From contig OY282368.1 of assembly GCA_958295725.1 (NCBI GenBank), forward strand, positions 2,130,001 to 2,194,000: a stretch of DNA of 64,000 nucleotides. Reading direction: 5' to 3'. Below are positions 26,901-35,599 of the stretch, one piece after another. Source of the DNA: an uncultured Alphaproteobacteria bacterium. GTDB lineage: Bacteria > Pseudomonadota > Alphaproteobacteria > UBA2966. The translations under genes were made by a program, and so were the position numbers. Within the stretch, counting starts at the first letter, position 1. Each line of letters opens with the position of its first letter. The notes beneath the pieces were generated by a model that was not told where the DNA came from, made no database searches, and worked only from the letters and a program-made list of their open reading frames with translations.

Positions 26901-28060
26901 GTCCCCTCGGGCCGCGCACGGCCGGCGACCTCGGCGACGACGTCCCCGACCCTGCCGGAGAACTCCGTCAGGCCGCCCCATCCGCCTTCGGCGGCGTCCT
27001 CGGAACCGGGATCGAGGCCGGATATGTCGCGAACCGCGCCATCGCGTCCGAAGTAGTAGACTTTGAATACGCTCTCGAGCGCGCAAGCGGCCAGCCTGTT
27101 GGTCTTGGGAGTGCCGGGGAGTCCGAGAAGTTTCCGTACGTCTCCGGGCGTTCCCCCGTGATCCTGGAAGAACCGCAGCGCCCAAACGATGTCGAGGACA
27201 TGGGGCGAATGGGTGGAGAGGCAAATCCGGTAGCCGCGCGACCGCAGCTCCATGACGAGATTCAACACGGCGCCGATCCCGTTCGGATGCAGCCCCATCT
27301 CCAACTCCTCGATCACGACCCATTCGAGACTGCCGCGAGTCGGCACTTTCGACGGCGGCAAGAGCCAGTAGAGCCCGAGCAGCAGCGGCACGAACTCACG
27401 CTGCCCGGCCGACCAGACCAGATACGGCAAACCACGGCCGTCGCCTCGATTCAAGACCAGCCGGCCCTGATGTTCAGACGTATCCTTGCGCAAACCGAAA
27501 CCGGCGAAAATATGTTCTTCCAAAGGTCTTCGCAGGACCTCCGTCAACTGTTGCCGGCGCGGGAAAACATTTCCATCGAGACCGATTTCCCTTTGCACGA
27601 TTCCGTGAATCTTTTCGCTGAAATCACGGAGAACGAACGGGTCTCCGGCTCTGAAATCGGTGAAAGGGCGAGTCGTACCATCGCGCAAGCTCATGACCCG
27701 CTGCGCGGGAATGTAAAACATCTTCTCCGGACCGGTGGCCCGGCCCCGACGGGTGTAAGCCGACAGTCGAGTCGGTTTTCTTTCCTGGCCCAAGAGCAGG
27801 CGGCTTCTCTCGTCGGACCAGATCGACTCCATACCCTCCCCGAAATACAGATCGAGGAACTTCCCGGTATATCCAGGTTGCGCCAAGCCGAAATCCCGCA
27901 TGGTCTCGTGAATCGCGGGTTTGTCCACGAGCAGTTTCAGGAGTTGCAGGATTATGCTCTTTCCGGTGGCCTGAGGCCCCACGAACACCGTCAGGTCGCC
28001 GAACCTTATGTCGGCTTCCTCTACCGGCCCGATCCCGCTCGCTCTTACCCGTTCGATCAT
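26897..28060 (-). CDS. AAA/ABC-type ATPase (RecF/OLD-like, no TOPRIM)
   Basis: 387 residues. FGDLTVFVGPQATGKSIILQLLKLL is the Walker A P-loop near the N-terminus, preceded by the beta-strand layout of RecF/SMC-type ATPases. WSAGQREFVPLLLGLYWLLP resembles the ABC signature region, EWVVIEELEMGLHP is the Walker B with EE, and CLSTHSPHVLDI the H-loop. No TOPRIM or nuclease domain follows, unlike OLD proteins. ATG 28060 preferred over TTG 28066. Overlaps the 161-residue gene. Its first dozen codons are also found, cut off, at 25.1 kb. Likely the sensor/motor half of a two-gene defence or toxin system; this role is inference. Confidence 0.8.
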   Translation of the reverse strand: MIERVRASGIGPVEEADIRFGDLTVFVGPQATGKSIILQLLKLLVDKPAIHETMRDFGLAQPGYTGKFLDLYFGEGMESIWSDERSRLLLGQERKPTRLSAYTRRGRATGPEKMFYIPAQRVMSLRDGTTRPFTDFRAGDPFVLRDFSEKIHGIVQREIGLDGNVFPRRQQLTEVLRRPLEEHIFAGFGLRKDTSEHQGRLVLNRGDGRGLPYLVWSAGQREFVPLLLGLYWLLPPSKVPTRGSLEWVVIEELEMGLHPNGIGAVLNLVMELRSRGYRICLSTHSPHVLDIVWALRFFQDHGGTPGDVRKLLGLPGTPKTNRLAACALESVFKVYYFGRDGAVRDISGLDPGSEDAAEGGWGGLTEFSGRVGDVVAEVAGRARPEGT

Positions 28061-28376
28061 ATCCAAGCCGCCTCGGCGCTATCCGTTCGACTCGCCGCGA
28101 TAGCGTCGACCGCCTCGAAAACTCGGCGATTTGACCGCGCAGTCGAACGCAGCATCATGGGGCGATTCATACCATGCCGCAACCCCGCGGTCGGCGCTAT
28201 CTCGAAAACGCCGCCATGCGCGGCGGGCGTGGAATCGATGGCGGAAGACGACGGCGCACGCCCTGGAGCCGTCCGGCGGTGAGTCCTCCGCACCGCTCAC
28301 CAGGCCGAATCGCGATCGGAAAATCGGCCGGGGGGCGCGGCCCCCCGGACCCCCCACGAGGTAAGGAGGTAAGGAT
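28061..28376. other. Non-coding stretch between FGE copy B and ATPase
   Basis: 316 bases, copy of 25108-25430, with the hairpin at 28328-28348. It acts as downstream region of the variable gene and leader of the ATPase gene. No gene seen. Confidence 0.55.
28328..28348 (-). other. GC hairpin downstream of FGE copy B
   Basis: Identical in arms, loop and distance from the stop codon to the hairpin behind copy A (8-bp stem CCGGGGGG/CCCCCCGG, five-base loop). Confidence 0.6.
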
Positions 28377-29780
28377 TCAAGGGGCGAGCGTCCGGGCCAC
28401 GCGGAAGCCGTAGCAGTCGAACCGGTCTCCGGAGTCGTACCAGCTGCGGAACGCCGATCGGAGGTCCCTCGGATCGCTGAGCCAGGACCCACCGCGCAAA
28501 ACGCGCCGACCGCACTCCCCCGACCCCCACGCGCGCCCGTCCGACGGCGCGCCCGCGTAGCTCCCGTTCCAGCAATCCTCCACCCATTCCCACACGTTCC
28601 CGTGCACGTCGTGCAAACCCCACCCGTTCGCCGCGAAACTCCCCACCGGAGACGTCCGCGCATAACCGTCATCGCATTCCACCGCCCAATCGAAGCCCGT
28701 ACTCCCGTCCGCTCCGTTCGCGTAGCGGCACTGACCCGACGCGCTTTCTCCCCACGAATACCGCGTCGTCGTCCCCGCACGCGCCGCATACTCCCACTCC
28801 GACTCGCTCAACAGGCGATACTCCTCACCCGTCTTCTCCGACAACCACGCGACATAGGCGCGCGCGTCGTCCCAACTCACGCACACGACCGGATCCCGAT
28901 CCGTCTGCGAAAAACCCGGAGACCGCCAGTTCCGACCCGAACGCAACTTCCCTTCCCCGCTTTCCCAGGTCCAGCAGGAGCTCCCCGTATCGTGACCCGT
29001 CGCCGACACGAAACGCGCGAACTCGCCCCGCGTCACCTCGTACACCCCCACCGCGAACGGCTCCGCGATCGTCACAGGGTGAACCGGGCCTTCGTCGTCG
29101 TCCCGACCCTCCTCCGAGGAAGGCGACCCCATCATGAACGATCCCGCCGGAACCACAACCATCTCCGGGCAGACGTCACATTCCCGGAACGTCTCGCCGT
29201 CCGCCCATCGCGAGCCCGCCTCTCTTCGATCCTCCGCAGCCTCCGCACGCGCCATGCCCACCAACTTCTTGCCTCCCAGAAGCGCCAGAAGCGCCAGCCG
29301 TTCCTGCGCCTCGCGGATCGCCCGAGGCGGCGGCGGGCCCGCGTCCGAAGCCGGAGGCGCGGCAGCGGCGGCGGTTTCCGCCTCGGGCGAGGCCCCGCCG
29401 GGCCGCCACGCGGCCGCACGCTCCTGCGCCGCCGCGACCTGCGCCGGAGTCATCCGCGCCGCCAGCGCGTCGCGCTCCTCCACCGCTTCCATGGCGCCGC
29501 GACTCGCCGCCAGGTTGAACCACTTGTGCGCCTCGACGTAGTTCTGCGGCGCGCCGAGGCCCTGGAGGCGCAACCGCCCGAGCGCCAGCATCGCCCGCCG
29601 GTCGCCGGCGTCCGCCGCGGCGCGCCATTCGGCCAGCGCCGCTGCCGGGTCGCCCGCGTCCCATGCCTTCCGCCCCGCCTCGTAGTCCGCCCGCGCCGGC
29701 GCCGCGAACGCCAGCGCCACGGCCACGACCGCCGCCACGACGAGGCCGGCCGCTCCGCCGGGGCGGTCGGGCCGTTTCAT
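28377..29780 (-). CDS. Secreted Sel1-FGE-fold protein, copy B (DGR-type variable protein)
   Basis: About 467 residues. A signal peptide (MKRPDRPGGAAGLVVAAVVA, cleavage near ARADYEAG) precedes two Sel1-like repeats (around 35-105: DPAAALAEWRAAADAGDRRA, NYVEAHKWFNLAASRGA), an Ala/Pro linker and the FGE-sulfatase domain (from MVVVPAGSF). The domain ends RRVLRGGSW-variable-GFRVARTLAP. The catalytic cysteines of formylglycine-generating enzyme are absent, so the fold serves as a display scaffold, as in DGR target proteins of this type. Export plus a hypervariable ligand patch suggests binding of external partners. ATG 29780 fits the signal peptide; ATG 29807 in frame is the alternative. It follows a DUF1640 gene by about 40 bases. 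Confidence 0.85.
   Translation of the reverse strand: MKRPDRPGGAAGLVVAAVVAVALAFAAPARADYEAGRKAWDAGDPAAALAEWRAAADAGDRRAMLALGRLRLQGLGAPQNYVEAHKWFNLAASRGAMEAVEERDALAARMTPAQVAAAQERAAAWRPGGASPEAETAAAAAPPASDAGPPPPRAIREAQERLALLALLGGKKLVGMARAEAAEDRREAGSRWADGETFRECDVCPEMVVVPAGSFMMGSPSSEEGRDDDEGPVHPVTIAEPFAVGVYEVTRGEFARFVSATGHDTGSSCWTWESGEGKLRSGRNWRSPGFSQTDRDPVVCVSWDDARAYVAWLSEKTGEEYRLLSESEWEYAARAGTTTRYSWGESASGQCRYANGADGSTGFDWAVECDDGYARTSPVGSFAANGWGLHDVHGNVWEWVEDCWNGSYAGAPSDGRAWGSGECGRRVLRGGSWLSDPRDLRSAFRSWYDSGDRFDCYGFRVARTLAP
28413..28481 (-). repeat. DGR-type variable repeat, copy B
   Basis: Counterpart of 25467-25535; see there for the codon comparison. Invariant codons between the variable ones (W, DPR, L, SA, R, YD, G, R, D, YGFRVARTLAP) are the same in both. 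Confidence 0.8.
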
Positions 29781-29823
29781 GCGGCCGGGGCCGTGATGAC
29801 CGAACATGATCCCGGCGCCCCGC

Positions 29824-30090
29824 CTACGGCAGCAGCTTCACGAGCGCCACGATGGCGGCGACGACAACGCCGGCCTGCATCCACATGGCACGGTAGAGGT
29901 CGGCGCGAAGGTTGGCGATCTCGGTCTTGAGGCCGGCGCGAAGGCTGGCGGTCTCGGTCTTGAGGTCGGCGCGAAGGCTGGCGACGCCTTCGGCGATCGC
30001 GTCGCGGACGGCTTCGGCCTGGGCTTCGTCGACTCCGGCCGCCTTGAGCCGGCGCGCGCAGGTAAGCGTGTCGAACGCGGCCGTGGTCAT
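29824..30090 (-). CDS. DUF1640 (CCDC90-like) small coiled-coil membrane protein, copy 2
   Basis: 88 residues from ATG 30090. Same DUF1640 head as copy 1, then an extended coiled coil built from 11-residue units (LRADLKTETAS, LRAGLKTEIAN, LRADLYRAMWM) and a C-terminal membrane helix ([14 protein letters not shown]). The 11-residue period is coded by 33-base direct repeats at 29900-29986. It lies just upstream of FGE copy B in the same direction and may be co-transcribed. Function unknown. Confidence 0.78.
   Translation of the reverse strand: MTTAAFDTLTCARRLKAAGVDEAQAEAVRDAIAEGVASLRADLKTETASLRAGLKTEIANLRADLYRAMWMQAGVVVAAIVALVKLLP
29900..29986 (-). repeat. 33-bp tandem repeats coding a hendecad coiled coil
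   Basis: Two full 33-base units (29900-29932, 29933-29965) and a partial third, differing at a few positions, all in frame inside the DUF1640 gene. Copy number may vary between strains. Confidence 0.7.
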
Positions 30091-30232
30091 GCTCTCAAGG
30101 ATAGGACGTCGCGGACCCGGGCGCAAGCGCGACGGACCGGTTCCCCTTTAATCCTGCCGACGCACTCTCCGCATCCTGTTCCGGAACCATGCCCGGAACG
30201 CGCGAAGTGTGCAAGAGAAAAATTTCTTTTCC
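30028..30232 (-). repeat. Segmental duplication, DUF1640 head and leader, copy 2
   Basis: Partner of 24863-25070. Confidence 0.75.
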
Positions 30233-30292
30233 GGTAAATTTTTTGTGATCGAGTCGGAGAGGCGGCCACGGACGCCCGTCGGACGTCGGACG

Positions 30293-31117
30293 TCATCCGT
30301 TCTTCCGTTCCAGCAGGAACCGCACGATCGTCTCGACGTTCTCGGCGGAGTCGTAGACGTCGTGCGCGGCCTCCCCCTCGACCACGATGGACCGCGAGCC
30401 CGGACGGCCGTCCATGAAATCCCCGCAGTTCCCCTGCTGTCCACGCGCGCGGTCCGCGCCGTACCACGGATCCCCGGACCTGACGACGGCGAGGACGGGG
30501 ACACGCGGCGGCGCGGCGATGCCCTCGACGATGGCGGCCCCGTGGCACGTCCACTGGGTGACGACCCGGGCGCGGAACTCGCCGCCCCGGTAGAGCGCGG
30601 CGGCGACGCCGCCTTCCGACGCGCCGACGAGGAACAGGTTGTCGCGGTCGATCCAGTCCAGCGCCGCCATCCGGTCCAGCGCGAAGGCGATCTCGGTCTG
30701 CCGGAAGTCGTAGACGAACCTGTTGAAGCCGCCGGTCCGCGTTTCCGGGTCGCATTGCAGGGGCCGGAACCGGCGCGCCATGCTGTCCGGGGCGATGACC
30801 GCGAACCCCGCTTCGGCCAGGCGCTCGAAGAACGCGAGGTTCCCGATCCCCGTGCAACCGTGCATGTAGAGCACGGTGGGGAGGCGAACGCCGCGCGCGT
30901 GGCGCGCGGTCCACTCGCGCATCCCGGGCGCGTTCATCCTGGTGAGGGCCGGCCCCGCGGTCCCCGTCGGCGGAAGGGCGACCACGGCCTCGCCCCACGT
31001 GCGTTCGATGTCGGAACGCCCGTCGAGGAACGCCCCGCCCGCGCATCCGGAGAGCAGGCCCAGCGCCGCCACGGCGGCGAGGGCGCGTCCCGCCGCGGTC
31101 CGCTCCGGCGTTCTCAT
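30293..31117 (-). CDS. Lipoprotein alpha/beta hydrolase (dienelactone hydrolase-like)
   Basis: 274 residues. A lipoprotein signal ends in LLSGC, so the mature protein would be tethered to a membrane from the periplasmic side. The body is an alpha/beta hydrolase: LYMHGCTGIG is the oxyanion strand, FLVGASEGGVAAALY the nucleophile elbow with Ser in GASEGG, and GEAAHDVYD supplies the histidine. Substrate not evident. ATG at 31117 overlaps the ispE stop (ATGA), so it is the last member of the TPR-ispE-hydrolase chain. Confidence 0.85.
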   Translation of the reverse strand: MRTPERTAAGRALAAVAALGLLSGCAGGAFLDGRSDIERTWGEAVVALPPTGTAGPALTRMNAPGMREWTARHARGVRLPTVLYMHGCTGIGNLAFFERLAEAGFAVIAPDSMARRFRPLQCDPETRTGGFNRFVYDFRQTEIAFALDRMAALDWIDRDNLFLVGASEGGVAAALYRGGEFRARVVTQWTCHGAAIVEGIAAPPRVPVLAVVRSGDPWYGADRARGQQGNCGDFMDGRPGSRSIVVEGEAAHDVYDSAENVETIVRFLLERKNG

Positions 31118-32007
31118 CGGACGGCAGGTCCCAGCATCCGTCCCTCCCTCACCCACCAGGCCGGACGGGCCGCCGCCACTTCGGCCGCGGCGGACTTCGC
31201 CGCGTCCGCATCGGCGAACAGGCCGAAACAGGTGGCTCCGCTCCCGGACATGCGCGCCAGAAGACATCCGTCGAGCCCGCGCAGCGCGTCGATGACGTCC
31301 GCGACCCGGGGCGCCAGCCGGACCGCCGCGCCCTCCAGGTCGTTGGAGCGCCGCGAGAGAAGGTCGGCCATGACGACGGCGTCGGCGGGCGGGTCGCGAA
31401 ACCGCGCTTCGGCGGACCGCGCGGGGCCGTGGCGTCGGAACACCTCCTCCGTCGCCAGGGGAACGCCGGGATTGACGAGCACGAGCCAGGCGTCCGGCAA
31501 CGCCGGAGCCGGGTCGAGGATATCCCCGATTCCGCCGACATAGACCGGCGAACGGCTCAGGCACGCGGGAACGTCGGCCCCCAACCCCTCGGCGACGGCC
31601 CGGAGCCGACTTTCGGAAACGTCCAGGTCCCACAGCTCGCGGAGCGCCCACAGCGTGGCGGCCGCGTCCGACGAACCGCCGCCGAGCCCGGCCGCGACGG
31701 GCAGGTTCTTGCGCAGGACGAGCGACGCGCCCGCGTCGCCGCCCGACAACGCCGCCAACGCACGGGCCGCCAGGACGACGAGATTCGCGTCCCGGCCGAC
31801 GGCATCGAGTTGCCGGGCGAACGGCCCGGTCAGCGTCAGTCCCGGACGGGCCGCCGGCGACGCCTCGATCTCGTCGAAGACGTCGGCGAACACGATCAGG
31901 CTGTCGATATCGTGATATCCGTCCGGGCGAAGATTCAGCACGTGCAGGTAAAGGTTGACCTTGGCGGGAGCCCGGCGGCGGACGGATATGCCCTCGCCGC
32001 GCGTCAA
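31114..32007 (-). CDS. ispE: 4-diphosphocytidyl-2-C-methyl-D-erythritol kinase
   Basis: 297-residue GHMP kinase of the non-mevalonate isoprenoid pathway, phosphorylating CDP-methylerythritol. APAKVNLYLHVLNLRPDGYHDIDSL at the start, PVAAGLGGGSSDAAATLWAL (ATP-binding GHMP motif, about residues 100-120) and RMSGSGATCFGLF near the end are all present. No ATG is available; TTG at 32007 overlaps the TGA of the TPR gene (TTGA) and gives the normal length. The open frame upstream lies within the TPR gene. Confidence 0.95.
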   Translation of the reverse strand: MTRGEGISVRRRAPAKVNLYLHVLNLRPDGYHDIDSLIVFADVFDEIEASPAARPGLTLTGPFARQLDAVGRDANLVVLAARALAALSGGDAGASLVLRKNLPVAAGLGGGSSDAAATLWALRELWDLDVSESRLRAVAEGLGADVPACLSRSPVYVGGIGDILDPAPALPDAWLVLVNPGVPLATEEVFRRHGPARSAEARFRDPPADAVVMADLLSRRSNDLEGAAVRLAPRVADVIDALRGLDGCLLARMSGSGATCFGLFADADAAKSAAAEVAAARPAWWVREGRMLGPAVR

Positions 32008-33749
32008 TCGCCGTAGCCCCCGTCCGGGAAGTCCGGAGCGTCCGGTTCCGAAACCGGCGGCAGACCCTTTTCCAGCTTTTCCCGTATCTTCGGAACGGCC
32101 TCGGGCCCGGGTTCCAGAGTGAGCGCGCGCCGCCACTGGAAAGTCGCCTCCAGCTCCCGGCCGACGCGCCACAACGCGTCGCCCAGATGGTCGTTGATGA
32201 CGGGGTCCTCGGGACGCAGGCCGACGGCGCGCTCCAGTTGCCCGACGGCGTCGTCGAACCTTCCGAGCCGGTAGAGGGCCCACCCCAGGCTATCGACGAT
32301 GTATCCGTCGGTCGGCCGCAACTCGACCGCCTTCTCGACCATCGCCCGGGCCCGCTCGAGGCGCTCTCCCCGGTCGATCCAGGAATAACCCAGGTAGTTC
32401 AGCACCAGCGGCTGGTCCGGCTTGAGATCGAGCGCCCGGAGGAAATCCGGCTCCGCCTTGCTCCACCGGTTCGATCGCTCGTAGGCGATCGCCCGCGAAT
32501 AGTGCAGGGTCCAGTGCCGCTCCCGCAGTTCGTCGACCCGCCGGATCGCGCGGCTGTACGCGGCGGCGGCGGCCTCGTACTCCTCGCGCGCCCGGAGGAT
32601 GTCACCGAGCGCGACCAGGGCGTCGATACGCTCCGGGCGTTCCTCCTCGAGTCGACGGAGCAGGTCCACGGCGGCGGGCAACTCGTCCATGTCGTCCAGA
32701 TTGAACGCCGTGCGCAAGCGCGCGGTCCAGCCGTGGGGAGACCCGGCGTCGATGCGCGCGTAGAGTTCGTTGGCCGCCGCATGGCGCTCGTCGCGCTCCA
32801 TGACGCGACCGACGAGGAACAGCGCGACCGGCATGTCCGGCTTCAACGCCAAGGCCAGCCAGGCATAGACGAGCGCCAGGTCGCGGGCGTTCCGCCCCGA
32901 CAGGCCGGCGGCGATTCCGTGGAAGGCTTCCGCGATTCCTTCCCTGGCGTCGGCGATCGCCGGCGCTGGCGAGCGTCCGCTCTCCGCCCTCTCCAGGGCC
33001 GAGAGGACCGGAAGGTTTCCCGGTTCCCGGGCCAGGAAGTCGCGGTACAGTCCGATCGCGTCCCGCCGCCGTCCGGCGCGCTCGAGAAACGTGCCGAAGG
33101 CCTCCACCACGCGAAGCGATCCGCCTTCCAGGGCGTCGATCGTCCGGCGGTAGGCATCCTCCGCCGCCGGCGTCCGGCCCAGGAAGTCGTTGACGAGAGC
33201 CTCGTGATAGGTCCGGAACGGCGCGTGCCCCTTCGTCTCCGTGAGCGACGCCAGCGTCTCGAGGGCTTCGTCCCCGCGTCCGCCGTCGACCAGGGACCAG
33301 GCCTCGACAAGCGGCACGACGAGCGCGTTCACGCGCGCTCGGGACGCTTCCCGCAGGACGACGAGCGCCCGGTCGGTCTCGCCCCTGGCGATATGCTCGA
33401 CGGCGATGACCTGCCTCGCCAGGCTGGACTGCCCGCCGGCCTTCTCGATCCTGTGGGCCAGGGCCGCCGCGCTCTCGAAGCGGCCGTCCGCCAACGTCAG
33501 GAGAAAGGCGCGGTTCAGGATGTCGGGGTTGTCGGGGTCCCGCCGGAGGACGTGTTCGTAGTATCGGGACGCCGACGCGGTATCGCCGATGGAACGGGCG
33601 TACCGGCCCGCGAGATACTGGCCGAAGGCGGACCCCTCTCCGGCCGGCACCCAGGCGCCGGTCGTCGCTTGCGTCGGGACCGCCGGAGTCGCCAGGACCG
33701 TGGCGGCGACGACGGCCGCTCCCAGTCTCCCGTGAACCATCGTCGTCAC
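32004..33749 (-). CDS. Exported TPR-repeat protein
   Basis: 581 residues with a signal peptide (cleavage near PTQATTGAW) and many tetratricopeptide repeats over the entire mature part, for example ARSIGDTASASRYYEHVLRRDPDNPDILNRA and RPTDGYIVDSLGWALYRLGRFDDAVGQLERA. The last repeats, with LNYLGYSWIDRG, are typical of the alphaproteobacterial TPR protein that sits beside ispE. Likely a periplasmic or envelope scaffold; partner unknown. Starts 79 bases after ETF-QO on the same strand. Confidence 0.9.
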   Translation of the reverse strand: MTTMVHGRLGAAVVAATVLATPAVPTQATTGAWVPAGEGSAFGQYLAGRYARSIGDTASASRYYEHVLRRDPDNPDILNRAFLLTLADGRFESAAALAHRIEKAGGQSSLARQVIAVEHIARGETDRALVVLREASRARVNALVVPLVEAWSLVDGGRGDEALETLASLTETKGHAPFRTYHEALVNDFLGRTPAAEDAYRRTIDALEGGSLRVVEAFGTFLERAGRRRDAIGLYRDFLAREPGNLPVLSALERAESGRSPAPAIADAREGIAEAFHGIAAGLSGRNARDLALVYAWLALALKPDMPVALFLVGRVMERDERHAAANELYARIDAGSPHGWTARLRTAFNLDDMDELPAAVDLLRRLEEERPERIDALVALGDILRAREEYEAAAAAYSRAIRRVDELRERHWTLHYSRAIAYERSNRWSKAEPDFLRALDLKPDQPLVLNYLGYSWIDRGERLERARAMVEKAVELRPTDGYIVDSLGWALYRLGRFDDAVGQLERAVGLRPEDPVINDHLGDALWRVGRELEATFQWRRALTLEPGPEAVPKIREKLEKGLPPVSEPDAPDFPDGGYGD

Positions 33750-33828
33750 CGCGACACTCTCGTCATCGTCGTATCGGTCTCGCCCCGCGTCCGTCGGCCC
33801 GGACGCACGCGCCCCGGTTCCCGCGCCT

Positions 33829-35484
33829 TCACATGTTGGGATAATTGGGGCCGCCGCCGCCTTCGGGCGTCACCCAGTCGATGTTCTGGCTGGGGTCCTT
33901 GATGTCGCACGTCTTGCAGTGCACGCAGTTCTGCGCGTTTATCTGGAGGCGCGGCGCGCCTTCGTCCCGGCCCACGATCTCGTAGACTCCCGCCGGGCAA
34001 TAGCGCTCTTCGGGCGCGTCGTACTCGGCCAGGTTGACCTCGATGGGAACGCGCTCGTCCTTCAGGGTCAGGTGCGCCGGCTGGTCTTCCTCGTGGTTCG
34101 TGTTCGACAGGAATACGGACGAAAGCCGGTCGAACGCGATCTTGCCGTCCGGCTTCGGATACTCGATCCGCGGGCAGTCCGCGGCCTTCCCGAGGCGCGT
34201 GTGATCGGGGAGGTGGCGGAACGTCCACGGCGCGCGGCCCCGCAGTATCTTGAGGTCGAGGCCTCCGTACAGCATCCCGAACAGGAGTCCCCGGCGGAAC
34301 GCGGGTCGGAAATTGCGGGCGCGGCACAGTTCGTCGTGGACCCAGGACTCCCGGTAGCGCCGGGGATAAGCCTCCAGCGTATCTCCGCCGCGTCCCTCCT
34401 GGATCGCCTCGAAGACGGATTCCGCCGCCATCGCTCCGCTTTTCATCGCCGTGTGGCTGCCCTTGATCCTGGGCACGTTCACGAAGCCCGCGGCACAACC
34501 CAGCAACGCGCCGCCCGGGAACGCCAGATCGGGGACGGACTGAAACCCGCCTTCGTTGATGGCGCGGGCGCCATAGGCGATGCGCCGTCCCCCTTCCAGC
34601 ACGGGACGAATGGCGGGATGGGTCTTGAACCGCTGGAATTCCTCGAACGGAGAGAGATACGGGTTTTCGTAGTCGAGGCCGACGACGAATCCCACGGACA
34701 CCATGTTGTCTTCCAGATGGTAGAGGAAGCTGCCGCCGTAGGTCCGCGAGTCCATGGGCCAGCCGGCGGAATGTACGACGAGTCCCCGCTCGTGCCGGTC
34801 CGGCTCCACTTCCCACAGTTCCTTGATGCCGATGCCGTAGGTCTGGGGATCCGCGCCTTCGCGCAGCCGGAACCGCTCGGACAGGACCTTGGTCAGCGAG
34901 CCGCGGCAGCCTTCGGCGAACAGTGTGTACCTGGCGTGAAGTTCCATGCCGGGCTGGAACTCGGGCTTCCGGGCGCCGTCCCTGGCGACTCCCATGTCGC
35001 CGGTGGCGACGCCCTTGACCCCGCCCCGGTCGTCGTAGACCACCTCGGCCGCCGCGAACCCGGGGAATATCTCGACTCCCAGCTCCTCCGCCCGCCCGGC
35101 CAGCCACCGGCACAGATTCCCCAGGCTGACGATGTAGTTGCCGTGGTTGTCGAGTTGCGGCGGCAGGAGGAAATTCGGGATCCGGAAGGCGCTTCCCTCG
35201 GTGAGAAACAGGAACCGCTCCGCCGTCACGGGTGTGTTCAGCGGCGCGCCCCGGTCCTTCCAGTCGGGCAGGAGCTCGTCGAGGGCCCGGGGATCGAGAA
35301 CGGCGCCGGACAGGATATGGGCTCCGACCTCCGAACCCTTCTCCAGGATGCAGACACCGAGATCGACGCCATGCGCGGCGCAGAGCTGCTTCAGCCGGAT
35401 CGCGGCGCTCAGACCCGAGGGTCCCGCGCCGACGATCACCACGTCGAATTCCATCGAGTCCCGTTCTCGCGCCTCTTCGGCCAT
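33829..35484 (-). CDS. Electron transfer flavoprotein-ubiquinone oxidoreductase
   Basis: 551-residue membrane-surface flavoprotein passing electrons from ETF to ubiquinone. FAD-binding [16 protein letters not shown] near residue 20; the middle has [11 protein letters not shown] and the quinone-side helix region; the C-terminal 4Fe-4S domain shows CPAGVYEI and [19 protein letters not shown] with four cysteines in total. ATG 35484 has GGAGG five bases upstream; 35496 and 35454 are in-frame alternatives. It would serve the acyl-CoA dehydrogenases such as the GcdH at 6.4 kb. ETF itself (etfAB) is not in the window. Confidence 0.96.
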   Translation of the reverse strand: MAEEARERDSMEFDVVIVGAGPSGLSAAIRLKQLCAAHGVDLGVCILEKGSEVGAHILSGAVLDPRALDELLPDWKDRGAPLNTPVTAERFLFLTEGSAFRIPNFLLPPQLDNHGNYIVSLGNLCRWLAGRAEELGVEIFPGFAAAEVVYDDRGGVKGVATGDMGVARDGARKPEFQPGMELHARYTLFAEGCRGSLTKVLSERFRLREGADPQTYGIGIKELWEVEPDRHERGLVVHSAGWPMDSRTYGGSFLYHLEDNMVSVGFVVGLDYENPYLSPFEEFQRFKTHPAIRPVLEGGRRIAYGARAINEGGFQSVPDLAFPGGALLGCAAGFVNVPRIKGSHTAMKSGAMAAESVFEAIQEGRGGDTLEAYPRRYRESWVHDELCRARNFRPAFRRGLLFGMLYGGLDLKILRGRAPWTFRHLPDHTRLGKAADCPRIEYPKPDGKIAFDRLSSVFLSNTNHEEDQPAHLTLKDERVPIEVNLAEYDAPEERYCPAGVYEIVGRDEGAPRLQINAQNCVHCKTCDIKDPSQNIDWVTPEGGGGPNYPNM

Positions 35485-35599
35485 GCCGGCCTCCATTTCC
35501 GCCGTGAAACCCCGGTATACGCGCGCGCGACAAGAAGGGTCAATCGCGCGCGGTGACCTCGTTCAGACAGAAGTGAAACGCGGTCCTTGAAAGAAGGGT

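Larger units (their letters stand above)
28023..29324 (-). repeat. Segmental duplication, copy B
   Basis: Partner of 25070-26378. Here the ATPase gene and the FGE-fold gene are both complete, so this is the parental copy. Confidence 0.85.
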
